A DNA stretch of 42,517 nt, from contig JAUXYG010000042.1 of assembly GCA_030694525.1 (NCBI GenBank), positions 1 to 42,517 of the forward strand, read 5' to 3'. The translations under genes were made by a program, and so were the position numbers. The notes below the pieces were generated by a model. That model saw nothing but the letters and a program-made list of their open reading frames with translations, had not been told where the DNA came from and did not search any database. The DNA comes from Legionella sp. (GTDB lineage: Bacteria; Pseudomonadota; Gammaproteobacteria; Legionellales; Legionellaceae). Positions 35,029-42,517 of this stretch are shown here, in pieces (within the stretch, counting starts at the first letter, position 1; the number at the start of each line of letters is the position of its first letter).

Positions 35029-35631
35029 ATGAGAATGAACCTGATTTTATTGATAAGCGTGGTTTTATGGCTCATGACGGGGTGTTCGGGTGTTAAACTT
35101 CCAGTTGCGAATGAATATCAAATACGGGCTTTCAGTGTTAAACGTATTACTGCAACTCCTTTGCAACGAACACTTTTGGTAAGTGCTCCCGAAGCATCTG
35201 CAGGCTATGATACAGAAGCGATGTTGTACATCAAAAAGCCATTTCAGCTTGAAACCTTCGCTAAGAATGCCTGGGCCTCACCGCCTGCCGATATGTTATT
35301 TCCTCTTCTCGTCGAAAGTTTACAAAAATCTGGCTATTTTAACGCAGTAACTGCGAGTATTTATACCCACGATGCAGATTATCGCCTGGATACCAGATTA
35401 TTAACCCTGGAACAAAATTTTCTGAAAAAACCAAGTATCCTTCAATTATCTGTCAAAGTAGTTCTTACTCGCATTAGTGATAATGTATTGATGGGATCGC
35501 AAATTATATCAAAACAGGTTCCCTGTCCTGCGGATACACCTTATGGAGGAGTGCTCGCTGCGAACAGAGCGTCAGAACAGCTTACAGCTGATATAGTACA
35601 CTTCGTAGTTTCGAGTATTAAACATGACTAA
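35029..35631 (+). CDS. ABC-type transport auxiliary lipoprotein (PqiC-like)
   Basis: The ATG at 35029 follows the MCE stop by one base, with GGAGA just before. The 200-aa protein has a lipobox LMTGC (Cys19) and then a mostly beta domain typical of the auxiliary lipoproteins of MCE transporters (PqiC class): [20 protein letters not shown], then [20 protein letters not shown], then [10 protein letters not shown]. It is probably anchored in the outer membrane, where it would meet the MCE tunnel. It is the last gene of the operon. Confidence 0.88.
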   Translation: MRMNLILLISVVLWLMTGCSGVKLPVANEYQIRAFSVKRITATPLQRTLLVSAPEASAGYDTEAMLYIKKPFQLETFAKNAWASPPADMLFPLLVESLQKSGYFNAVTASIYTHDADYRLDTRLLTLEQNFLKKPSILQLSVKVVLTRISDNVLMGSQIISKQVPCPADTPYGGVLAANRASEQLTADIVHFVVSSIKHD

Positions 35632-35718
35632 CCAATAGCCAATAAATAAAAAAAATTGTACAATGGCCATCCATGATTATCATGTATGTTTTAATAATAA
35701 GAATAAAGGAGATTGAGG

Positions 35719-36249
35719 ATGAAAGCCGGATCGTTTTACAAATTGGGACTGCTTGTAGCAAGCGCGGTATTGGTTGCTGCGTGTTCCAAAGCGCCAGGCA
35801 GTGCTGATGGTGGTGCGTCCATGAGTGATGCGGATGCTTCTGCTCAAGGTTTAGGTCAAATGACTCATTTTGCAGGGCAACAACCTGGTGAATCATATAC
35901 TACTCAGGCACCCCATAATCAGTTATACCTATTCTCATACGATGACAGTAACTTAGCCTCCAAGTATTTACCTTCCGTAAATGCTCAGGCTGAATATTTA
36001 AAAACTCATTCAGGTGCTCGAGTTCTTTTAGCAGGGCATACAGATGAGCGTGGTAGTCGTGAATACAACGTAGCTCTTGGTGAACATCGTGCAAACACTG
36101 TAGCGGATATTTTGCGTATGGCCGGTGTAAGCAGACATCAAGTTCGTGTTGTGAGTTATGGAAAAGAGCGTCCTGCTAATTATGGACATGATGATGCATC
36201 TCACGCGCAAAATCGCCGTGTAGAATTTACTTATGAGGCAACAAGATGA
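35719..36249 (+). CDS. pal: Peptidoglycan-associated lipoprotein Pal
   Basis: The ATG at 35719 has a GGAG-type site upstream (GGAGATTGAGG). The 176-aa product has a lipobox LVAAC (Cys22), a short linker and an OmpA-like C-terminal domain with LAGHTDERGSREYNVALGEH, RANTVADILRMAGV and AQNRRVEF, which binds peptidoglycan. Pal links the outer membrane to the wall and, with Tol proteins, drives outer-membrane constriction at division. tolB is not next to it here; the gene follows an MCE operon and overlaps cpoB by four bases. Confidence 0.95.
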   Translation: MKAGSFYKLGLLVASAVLVAACSKAPGSADGGASMSDADASAQGLGQMTHFAGQQPGESYTTQAPHNQLYLFSYDDSNLASKYLPSVNAQAEYLKTHSGARVLLAGHTDERGSREYNVALGEHRANTVADILRMAGVSRHQVRVVSYGKERPANYGHDDASHAQNRRVEFTYEATR

Positions 36250-37208
36250 TTAAATGCAAAAGTTCCATTATCGCTGCTATTGTTACAGTAATGCTTCCTT
36301 TGACATTATGGGCTGCGGCACCTGTAGTAGATGATAGTGAAAATTTTGCAATTGTGGATGAACAGCAGGCCCAATCGCCTGCGTTCAACCCAAAATATGA
36401 CGAACCCCTAATTGAAAATGCAGAAATTGATGGCCCGCAAAGTGACAACTATTCGCAAAATGATGATGGTCCCGCTTTAGTTAAAGATGAGCCAGTCAGT
36501 GAGAGTCAAAGTGCAATTAATGATAATGCCAAGCTCATCGATAAAGTACAAAACTTACAACAGGAAATTCAGGAACTTCGAGGTCAATTAGAAGTTCAGG
36601 CACATGACTTAAAGCTCTTGCAACAACAGCAGGTCGCCTTTTATAAAGATCTAGACGCGCGACTGGGAGGAAGCTCATCGAACTCTGCCCAAGTAAAGCT
36701 TTCTACAGAAATGACTTTGGGTTCGACTGCTTCGCCTTCCCCCGCTGTAACTAAAGGTACCGCACCGGTTAAAGTTGTAAAAAATACAACGACCGCGCCC
36801 ATTATCCCCGTATCCAGAGCAAATCCAGCTGATGAACAAATCAGCTATCTTGCGGCATATGAGTTAGTTAAAAACAAGCAATATGATGATGCGATTAAAG
36901 CAATGCAAATATTTGTCCAAAAATATCCTAAAGGTGGTTATACCGCTAATGGTGAATATTGGTTGGGTGAGTTGTATATGGTTAAAAAAGATTATCCTCA
37001 AGCGATTCAACATTTTGAAATCGTACTGCAAAAATTCCCTTCCTCCAGCAAAGCTGCTGCAAGCATGCTTAAGGCAGGATATGCTTTTGCTGCTACTGGA
37101 GATAATTCCGAAGCAAAACGAAGATTATTGCAAGTTGTTAAAAATTATCCCGGTACCCCGACAGCTAAATTAGCTAATGTGAAACTGGAATCCATCAGTG
37201 CCCTATGA
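36246..37208 (+). CDS. cpoB: Cell-division coordinator CpoB (YbgF)
   Basis: The 320-aa protein has a signal peptide (residues about 1-23, ending WAA), an acidic disordered stretch, a coiled coil (about 95-135, QNLQQEIQELRGQLEVQAHD), a linker, and three C-terminal TPR-like repeats (about 195-318: YLAAYELVKNKQYDDAIKAM, GEYWLGELYMVKKDYPQAIQ, AGYAFAATGDNSEAKRRLLQ). This is the normal CpoB layout. It works with TolA and PBP1B in the periplasm at the septum. The long acidic segment before the coil is somewhat larger than usual. Confidence 0.93.
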   Translation: MIKCKSSIIAAIVTVMLPLTLWAAAPVVDDSENFAIVDEQQAQSPAFNPKYDEPLIENAEIDGPQSDNYSQNDDGPALVKDEPVSESQSAINDNAKLIDKVQNLQQEIQELRGQLEVQAHDLKLLQQQQVAFYKDLDARLGGSSSNSAQVKLSTEMTLGSTASPSPAVTKGTAPVKVVKNTTTAPIIPVSRANPADEQISYLAAYELVKNKQYDDAIKAMQIFVQKYPKGGYTANGEYWLGELYMVKKDYPQAIQHFEIVLQKFPSSSKAAASMLKAGYAFAATGDNSEAKRRLLQVVKNYPGTPTAKLANVKLESISAL

Positions 37209-37858
37209 AAGATTTTAACAAACAATTAAAAATTACTGAGATATTTCATTCGTTGCAGGGGGAATCAACAACCGTTGGCTTGCCTACTGTTTTTGTTCGA
37301 TTAACTGGGTGTCCCTTACGATGTAATTATTGTGATACTGCTTATGCGTTCACCAACGGAGAGCATCGTGACATGGATGAAATCCTGGCAACGGTTGCCT
37401 CTTACCAATGTCGTCATGTTTGCGTTACTGGTGGAGAGCCTCTGGCACAACCAGGATGTATTTTATTATTAAAAAAGCTGGCTGATGCGGGACATTTTGT
37501 TTCTTTGGAAACCAGTGGAGCACGGGACATAGCTGATGTTGATTCCAGGGTGATGATAGTCATGGATTTAAAAACACCCGACTCCAAAGAATGCGATAAA
37601 AACTTATTTAGTAACCTGGAGCATTTAAAATCGACCGATCAAATCAAATTTGTTCTATGCAGCAGAAGTGATTATGAGTGGGCAAAAGGCCTTATATTAG
37701 AACATAGCCTTACTGAACGGGTTCAGGTTTTGTTTTCCCCGAGTTGGAATCAATTAAACTATACTGATCTTGCGAATTGGATTATTGAAGATAAATTATC
37801 AGTACGTTTTCAATTACAATTACATAAAATTTTATGGAATGACGCCCCTGGCCATTGA
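37205..37858 (+). CDS. queE: 7-carboxy-7-deazaguanine synthase QueE
   Basis: The 217-aa radical SAM enzyme carries CxxxCxxC at Cys36, Cys40 and Cys43 in GCPLRCNYCDTAYAF. VTGGEPLAQPG is the SAM-binding stretch, and FHSLQGESTTVGLPTVFVRL the substrate end. It makes the deazaguanine core of queuosine from CPH4. It overlaps cpoB by four bases. The rest of the queuosine pathway is not in the window. Confidence 0.95.
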   Translation: MKDFNKQLKITEIFHSLQGESTTVGLPTVFVRLTGCPLRCNYCDTAYAFTNGEHRDMDEILATVASYQCRHVCVTGGEPLAQPGCILLLKKLADAGHFVSLETSGARDIADVDSRVMIVMDLKTPDSKECDKNLFSNLEHLKSTDQIKFVLCSRSDYEWAKGLILEHSLTERVQVLFSPSWNQLNYTDLANWIIEDKLSVRFQLQLHKILWNDAPGH

Positions 37859-37875
37859 TTTGAAGGAGAATTTTT

Positions 37876-38826
37876 ATGCATTGGCTTGCTCAAGCTCCGG
37901 CTAATATTGCACTGATTAAATATATGGGGAAGCGCGATGAGCATTCAAATCTCCCCGATAATTCCTCAATATCCTATACCTTAAATAATCTTTTAAGTAC
38001 GGTCCAATTAGAAACTATCGCAACAAGCACCGATGTATGGGAACCTTTAGCCACTCCGGGAGGATCCAGTTTTAGCTTATCGGCTACGGGTCAAAAACGA
38101 TTTATTAATCATTTAAACAATTTAAAAAATCATTTTGGTTATAAAGGTAATTTTTTAATTCAATCAACCAATAATTTTCCGCAAGGCAGTGGGCTTGCCA
38201 GCTCCGCATCCAGTTTTGCCGCATTAACCAAGGCAGCCTGTCTGGCGCTAAGTGAACTCACACAGACTCAGTTACCCTCAATTGACGATCAAGCTCATTT
38301 AAGCAGATTAGGTTCTGGCTCATCTTGTCGCTCTTTTTATTCGCCCTGGGCTTTATGGAAGGCAGATAATGAAGTAGGCAGTATCGATTTACCCTATAAA
38401 AAATTAGTGCATCAGGTGATAGTAATCAGTGGCCAGGAAAAAGAGGTATCCTCCAGTGAAGCGCATAAAAGAGTTAAAACAAGTCCTTTTTACGCTGATC
38501 GCCATCAACGCGCTGAGGATAATTTAAAATTGCTTCTAAATGCTTTTGTTGCCCAAGATTGGCCAAGTATTTATACAGTGTGCTGGCGGGAATTTCAGGA
38601 CATGCATCGTCTTTTCAGCACGTGTGATCAGCCTTTTTCTTACATAACTGATGAAAGCACTAAAGTACTTAATAGTTTACAGGAAGTCTGGCAATCTACT
38701 GGAGATGGTCCTTTAATCACCATGGATGCAGGCCCCAACATACACTTGTTGTATCGAGAAGATCAAAGTGACATGGCACATCGATTTAAAGCAGAACATT
38801 TGGTAGGTAATTATGATGTTCTATGA
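37876..38826 (+). CDS. mvaD: Diphosphomevalonate decarboxylase
   Basis: The 316-aa GHMP-family enzyme has APANIALIKYMGKRD at its N-terminus, the phosphate loop PQGSGLASSASSFAALT (about 102-118) and LSRLGSGSSCRSFYSPWALW, the decarboxylase signature. TGDGPLITMDAGPNIHLL is the C-terminal catalytic Asp motif. It turns mevalonate diphosphate into IPP. AAGGAG lies just before the ATG. It overlaps the mevalonate kinase by 14 bases. Confidence 0.95.
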   Translation: MHWLAQAPANIALIKYMGKRDEHSNLPDNSSISYTLNNLLSTVQLETIATSTDVWEPLATPGGSSFSLSATGQKRFINHLNNLKNHFGYKGNFLIQSTNNFPQGSGLASSASSFAALTKAACLALSELTQTQLPSIDDQAHLSRLGSGSSCRSFYSPWALWKADNEVGSIDLPYKKLVHQVIVISGQEKEVSSSEAHKRVKTSPFYADRHQRAEDNLKLLLNAFVAQDWPSIYTVCWREFQDMHRLFSTCDQPFSYITDESTKVLNSLQEVWQSTGDGPLITMDAGPNIHLLYREDQSDMAHRFKAEHLVGNYDVL

Positions 38827-39694
38827 CTTTACTACCACTACGTACGGTAAATGGATTTTAGCTGGCGAGCATGCGGTGGTGAGAGGGCATGGTGCTTTAG
38901 TGTTTCCGATTAAAAAAAAACAATTTAGTTTAACTTTTAATGCCTCAAGCCCCTCTTTGACTGCAGAATCAACAGGCTCTAGTGGTGAGGATATGTCTCT
39001 ATTATTTTGGAGCGTCTTGGAGCATGGCATGCAATTGTTACATACACCATTGAATAAAATCTCAGGTCGTTTCAGCTTACACAATGACATTCCTGTCGGA
39101 GTGGGCATGGGTGCCTCTGCGGCTCTTTGTGTGGCATTAAGCCGTTGGTTTGTCGCTCAAAAAATGGTTGATGACTCTCGGTGTACTGAATTCGCAAGAG
39201 AGCTTGAACATTTGTTTCATGGCAAAAGCAGTGGGTTGGATATTGCTGGGGTTGCTGCTGATGAAGGTATTTATTTCGAAAAAGGGTGTCTCTATCCACT
39301 CAAATCCGTAATTCATCCACTATGGTATCTCTCTTCTTGTGAACAAATTGGAATAACCGCAAATTGCATTAAACAGGTGAATGACTTATGGGTTAAAAAT
39401 CGAGAAATGGCTCAACAAATTGATGATCAGATGATTTCAGCGACTCAGGAATGTAAATTGGCTTTAGAATCAGGTGGTGATGATGCTATTGTCAGGTTAG
39501 CACATGCGTTAAATAAAGCGGCACAATGTTTTTATCAATGGGGATTAGTAAGCGATCTTTTAGATAAGCATATGAACGATTTATTACGCAAAGGGGCAAT
39601 TGCGGTTAAACCCACAGGTTCAGGAGGAGGAGGTTTTGTTTTGAGTTTGTGGAATAGCAGACCGCCTGAAACAGCGGGACTCATTGAAGTTTAA
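38813..39694 (+). CDS. mvk: Mevalonate kinase (GHMP family)
   Basis: The 293-aa protein shows GKWILAGEHAVVRGHGALVF, PVGVGMGASAALCVAL (phosphate loop, about 94-109) and KSSGLDIAG, and ends with GAIAVKPTGSGGGGFVLSL. These are the three GHMP motifs in the mevalonate-kinase arrangement (GEHAVVRG, like GEHAVVYG). It makes 5-phosphomevalonate. It follows the decarboxylase with overlap, in a two-gene operon that complements the one at 26849-30038. Confidence 0.9.
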   Translation: MMFYDFTTTTYGKWILAGEHAVVRGHGALVFPIKKKQFSLTFNASSPSLTAESTGSSGEDMSLLFWSVLEHGMQLLHTPLNKISGRFSLHNDIPVGVGMGASAALCVALSRWFVAQKMVDDSRCTEFARELEHLFHGKSSGLDIAGVAADEGIYFEKGCLYPLKSVIHPLWYLSSCEQIGITANCIKQVNDLWVKNREMAQQIDDQMISATQECKLALESGGDDAIVRLAHALNKAAQCFYQWGLVSDLLDKHMNDLLRKGAIAVKPTGSGGGGFVLSLWNSRPPETAGLIEV

Positions 39695-39700
39695 GGTTAA

Positions 39701-39970
39701 TTAATCAACAAAATGATAATAAACTTCGTTTTCTTTTATCATTCCAAGTTCGTAGCGAGCTTGCTCTTCCAGGGCTTGATCGCCGCTTTTTAGCTCTCGG
39801 ATATCTGCTTCTAAAGCCCGGTTTCGCGCCGCTAACTTATTGTTTTCATGTTGATGATCCTCAAGTTTTTTCTCAAGGTTAACCCATTCGATTAAATTAC
39901 CATCTCCCAACCATAATTTGTGTTGCAGGATCACGAGCGCAATAATCAGAATGAGGTATATTGGGCGCAT
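39701..39970 (-). CDS. ftsB: Cell-division protein FtsB
   Basis: The 89-aa protein starts at ATG 39970 (an in-frame TTG at 39985 is possible but has no better ribosome site). One membrane segment (residues about 4-20) is followed by a coiled coil (NKLAARNRALEADIRELKSG) and EEQARYELGMIKENEVYY. This is the standard FtsB/DivIC layout. It joins FtsL and FtsQ at the division site. It is convergent with the mevalonate kinase gene, six bases apart. Confidence 0.9.
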   Translation of the reverse strand: MRPIYLILIIALVILQHKLWLGDGNLIEWVNLEKKLEDHQHENNKLAARNRALEADIRELKSGDQALEEQARYELGMIKENEVYYHFVD

Positions 39971-40051
39971 AATTATCTTTTTCAAATGAGTATTTTAATA
40001 TTGTATTACCTAATTGACACGATGAGCAATATATAACCGCATAATTATATG

Positions 40052-40357
40052 TTAATTTTTACTATTAGGAGAAATAGATAAATAGCTAAAAGATTCTTGG
40101 GAAGTCATCGATCCGCATTCATCATAAGTGTTATCTATGCATAAATAAAAATTTTTGGCACCATAATGTTTTGCACTACGTACGGCATCATTAATAGATT
40201 GAAATTTAAGTATCTGATTTCCTTTACGCAAATACTCAATACTGTCCGCCGAGAATACTTCAACCAGATACTCATTCAGTTCGCTTATCGAGTAAATTAA
40301 TGCCGTATCATCAGTTTGAGCGATATCGATAATTTTATCCCGAGATAAATCATCCAT
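40052..40357 (-). CDS. DUF6482-like small protein (101 aa)
   Basis: ATG 40357 is chosen because GAGG lies about six bases upstream; an in-frame TTG at 40369 is weaker. The protein has NEYLVEVFSADSIEYLRKGN, then KFQSINDAVRSAKHYGAKNF and CIDNTYDECGS. The last motif resembles the YDEM-C/G signature of DUF6482 proteins as I remember them. Soluble, no signal peptide, function unknown. Confidence 0.6.
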   Translation of the reverse strand: MDDLSRDKIIDIAQTDDTALIYSISELNEYLVEVFSADSIEYLRKGNQILKFQSINDAVRSAKHYGAKNFYLCIDNTYDECGSMTSQESFSYLSISPNSKN

Positions 40358-40613
40358 AAATAACCTCAATTTCTTACTGTTTCTTAATTATAGCTTTAAA
40401 GGGTCTTTTTGTCTAAGATTTGACCATATAAATCAAAGGGTAAGTAATTTGTAACTTCTCAAAAAATCAGGGAAATTTAAGCGAAGCGCAAAGTGAAGAA
40501 GTGCCTCTTTTTAGGGTTCCCAGTTTTAATGGAATAAGGAGAAGGTAACTGAATAGGACGATGTTTCGCGGATATTTAAAATGATCTTTTTTCTAAATAC
40601 TTTGCTCATCCAT

Positions 40614-42512
40614 TCATGGGTAGCCTGAATTAGAGTAATTTTCGTTGTGAACAGTTGGGTCGGGGGATAGGGGCTTAAAAAATCCATGATTTAAATGTTG
40701 AGGCGTACTAATCCCAGGCTGATCATTTAGGAAGGCTAAGGTCTCTTTTATTATAGGTTCATTCAAAAGAAATAAATGAGGTGTTATCAATTGGATGAAA
40801 CGTGTTTTTAACCCGTTCTCATTATCCTCAAAGACCATAATTTTTATTGTTTCAATAAGGTGAGTTAAAGCAATTTTTTTATAATTTAATAGATCGGGTT
40901 TATCGTTGTATAGTGCGAAAATAAAATCCCCAAACTTTAATAATGCCTCTTTCTGGTTTAATTTTGCATGACAGAATATAATTTTGGCATGCGCCTGTAC
41001 TAAAATCTCATGATAACTTGAGGGAAAAAATTTATGAAAAATATCCGTTCCGTTAAGATAAATAATCAGAGCTTTCCCGTATTTTTTTTGAACCAGATAT
41101 CGGTTAGCTAATGCAATAAGCCCTAAGCCAGTATCCTTAAGTTTATCCATGACATGAAATGTGTTCTGTTCAAAAAGGGTCGTGCCATTTTCTAAAGGTT
41201 TTTCGAATTCATTTTTTATCTGAATTAAATTTTTATACCTTATTGAATAATGTTGGGTTAAAAAAATTAAATTATTTTTATGCCAGCGCAGAGTAGCTTT
41301 ATAGAATTTATTAATGTTTTGAATTCGAACACGAGTATCAATTTCTGTTTGCAGCCGAGGATCAAGGGAAAAATCGGGTTTAATTTTTAAACACTCTTTG
41401 TAATAAATTTGAATTTCCTTTAAACCGCTGACAAAGCGCGCTGATTCCATTTTATAAAAAAATTTTATATCGTTTGCATGCTTTGTTACATTAGGTCTGA
41501 TTGCTGTTTCATATTTATTAAGATCTATATTTACAATTTTACCTGATACAATTTGCAATGACTTAATAAACATACGCACCCGTTCCATCCCATTTCTAAT
41601 GCCATGAGCAAGACGATGGTAAGGCTCTATATGAGCGTCTCCCATGGCAATCACCATGGGCAAACCCGCCCGTTGGTATGTAAAAGTATTCAATTTTTGT
41701 GGAACTGATGTAAAAACGTGAAACGATAGGTTTTCTGAAATCTGATCCGATTGCTGGAAATTAATTTTTTTACTCGAATACGTGATTGTTCTAAACACCG
41801 TGTGCATCCATTTTAGATAATTATCCCTAGTTAACTGTTCCGGACATTCCAGATATAAAACGGTATTATCATTATCAAATCGGGCACCATAACAATAGGG
41901 ATATGAAAACTCGCTCCATCCCAAGTCACGTAGTTTCACGAAGTATTTTAGAGTTTGCACGGGGTCTTTCGGTGAAAAATCGGGTAAACTATTGAGTTTA
42001 TCAAAATCCGATTTATTCATGGTTCCATAAAATAGTAAATGTTTTTTTATGGTAATATTTGAGACTATAGGTTTAATATCAAAGGGCGGGGGCGTTACCA
42101 AATTATTGATGTTATGAATTAATAAGCGTTTTACGCCGGTGCAATCAAAGACCAACTTACATTTGATAAATTTTTCCAAACCGGCTTCATTAGCAACGAT
42201 AATACCTGGATGCTTGTCGTCTTGTCTGAAGCCAATAAATTTTTTCCTTTTAAAGACAATTCCCTCTGATTGTATCAGGTATTGATACAAAATATTTTCG
42301 AAATCATAAATGTGCCCGTGTAATTTAGACCATTTATTTTCTTTAAAGTCGCGATTCAATCGTTTGAATACATCCACATTTACATGCCCGGGTCGCTCGT
42401 ACCTACCTGCACGAGGATCAATAAGCATGATGGATGCTACTCCTGCTCTTCTAAGAGTGTAAGCAAGATATAATCCTATAGGTCCTGCGCCAACTATTAT
42501 TGTTGCAGTCAT
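40614..42512 (-). CDS. FAD-dependent monooxygenase-like protein with helical C-terminal region (632 aa)
   Basis: The N-terminal Rossmann motif VGAGPIGLYLAYTLRRAGVA (7-26) binds the FAD adenosine part, and IMLIDPRAGRYERPGHV follows. VFDCTG (121-126) fits the second FAD contact, and GDAHIEPYHRLAHGIRNGME (291-310) is the GD motif that holds the flavin, as in class A flavoprotein monooxygenases. After about residue 330 the protein is Lys-rich and helical, with a TPR-like stretch near 465-530. The ATG at 42512 fits, since the Rossmann strand begins three residues later, but the window ends five bases upstream, so its promoter cannot be seen. An effector or a secondary-metabolism oxygenase are both possible. 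Confidence 0.75.
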   Translation of the reverse strand: MTATIIVGAGPIGLYLAYTLRRAGVASIMLIDPRAGRYERPGHVNVDVFKRLNRDFKENKWSKLHGHIYDFENILYQYLIQSEGIVFKRKKFIGFRQDDKHPGIIVANEAGLEKFIKCKLVFDCTGVKRLLIHNINNLVTPPPFDIKPIVSNITIKKHLLFYGTMNKSDFDKLNSLPDFSPKDPVQTLKYFVKLRDLGWSEFSYPYCYGARFDNDNTVLYLECPEQLTRDNYLKWMHTVFRTITYSSKKINFQQSDQISENLSFHVFTSVPQKLNTFTYQRAGLPMVIAMGDAHIEPYHRLAHGIRNGMERVRMFIKSLQIVSGKIVNIDLNKYETAIRPNVTKHANDIKFFYKMESARFVSGLKEIQIYYKECLKIKPDFSLDPRLQTEIDTRVRIQNINKFYKATLRWHKNNLIFLTQHYSIRYKNLIQIKNEFEKPLENGTTLFEQNTFHVMDKLKDTGLGLIALANRYLVQKKYGKALIIYLNGTDIFHKFFPSSYHEILVQAHAKIIFCHAKLNQKEALLKFGDFIFALYNDKPDLLNYKKIALTHLIETIKIMVFEDNENGLKTRFIQLITPHLFLLNEPIIKETLAFLNDQPGISTPQHLNHGFFKPLSPDPTVHNENYSNSGYP

Positions 42513-42517
42513 ATTCT

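Noticed and set aside
1..42517. CRISPR array or restriction/defence cluster
   Set aside because: No regularly spaced repeats with unique spacers and no nuclease or methylase genes were seen; only hipBA is defence-like.

Overview
The window looks like a chromosomal segment of a Legionella-like gammaproteobacterium (order Legionellales). This is inferred from low G+C, ankyrin and leucine-rich-like proteins of the kind found among Dot/Icm effectors, a bacterial mevalonate pathway, and a Mla/MCE, Pal-CpoB and QueE core with gammaproteobacterial features. No database search was possible, so the genus is an inference.

Layout. (1) 1-5340 is an accessory block of four unrelated effector-like genes: an unknown 211-aa protein, an ankyrin protein whose N-terminal half carries a possible Cys-His-Asp triad, an LRR-like plus ankyrin protein, and a protein with a kinase-like glycine loop. 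(2) 5525-7299 holds a divergent LysR regulator and Asp/Glu/hydantoin-racemase-family gene, each broken by one frameshift. (3) 7702-9770 is an NfeD protease/slipin pair, followed by a complete seven-gene Mrp-type Na+/H+ antiporter operon (9843-15389). (4) 15511-22086 is an ion and stress block: two paralogous tandem UspA proteins on opposite strands, a P2-type cation ATPase and a Kef-type antiporter. On each side lies a decayed gene, a phosphate acetyl/butyryltransferase and an acetoacetyl-CoA reductase. This suggests that an acetate/polyhydroxybutyrate module was once attached. (5) 22435-22990 is a graveyard of fragments. (6) 23063-26494 is bracketed by a 45-bp copy of the 3' part of a tRNA-Arg gene and by the intact tRNA-Arg. 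It reads as a relic tRNA-integrated island with a HipBA toxin-antitoxin module, a deleted IS3-family element, a small double-glycine-leader peptide gene and broken small genes. (7) Two identical tRNA-Lys genes follow. (8) 26849-30038 is a mevalonate operon (fni, HMG-CoA reductase, GHMP kinase); a second operon at 37876-39694 has the decarboxylase and mevalonate kinase. (9) 30993-32060 is an unknown, possibly effector-like gene. (10) 32220-35631 is a four-gene MCE lipid-transport operon, followed by pal, cpoB and queE. (11) The right end has ftsB, a small DUF6482-like gene and a 632-aa FAD-dependent oxygenase-like protein.

How the genes work together. Mrp, the Kef antiporter and the P-type ATPase would handle Na+, K+, H+ and divalent cations, with the Usp proteins tied to the same stress state. 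The five mevalonate genes cover mevalonate synthesis from HMG-CoA through to IPP and DMAPP; HMG-CoA synthase is not in the window. The MCE, Pal, CpoB and FtsB genes serve the envelope and division. The most novel leads are the relic tRNA-Arg island with its peptide and operator-framed hipBA promoter, the racemase-family protein lacking both catalytic cysteines, and the possible papain/transglutaminase-like triad in the ankyrin protein.
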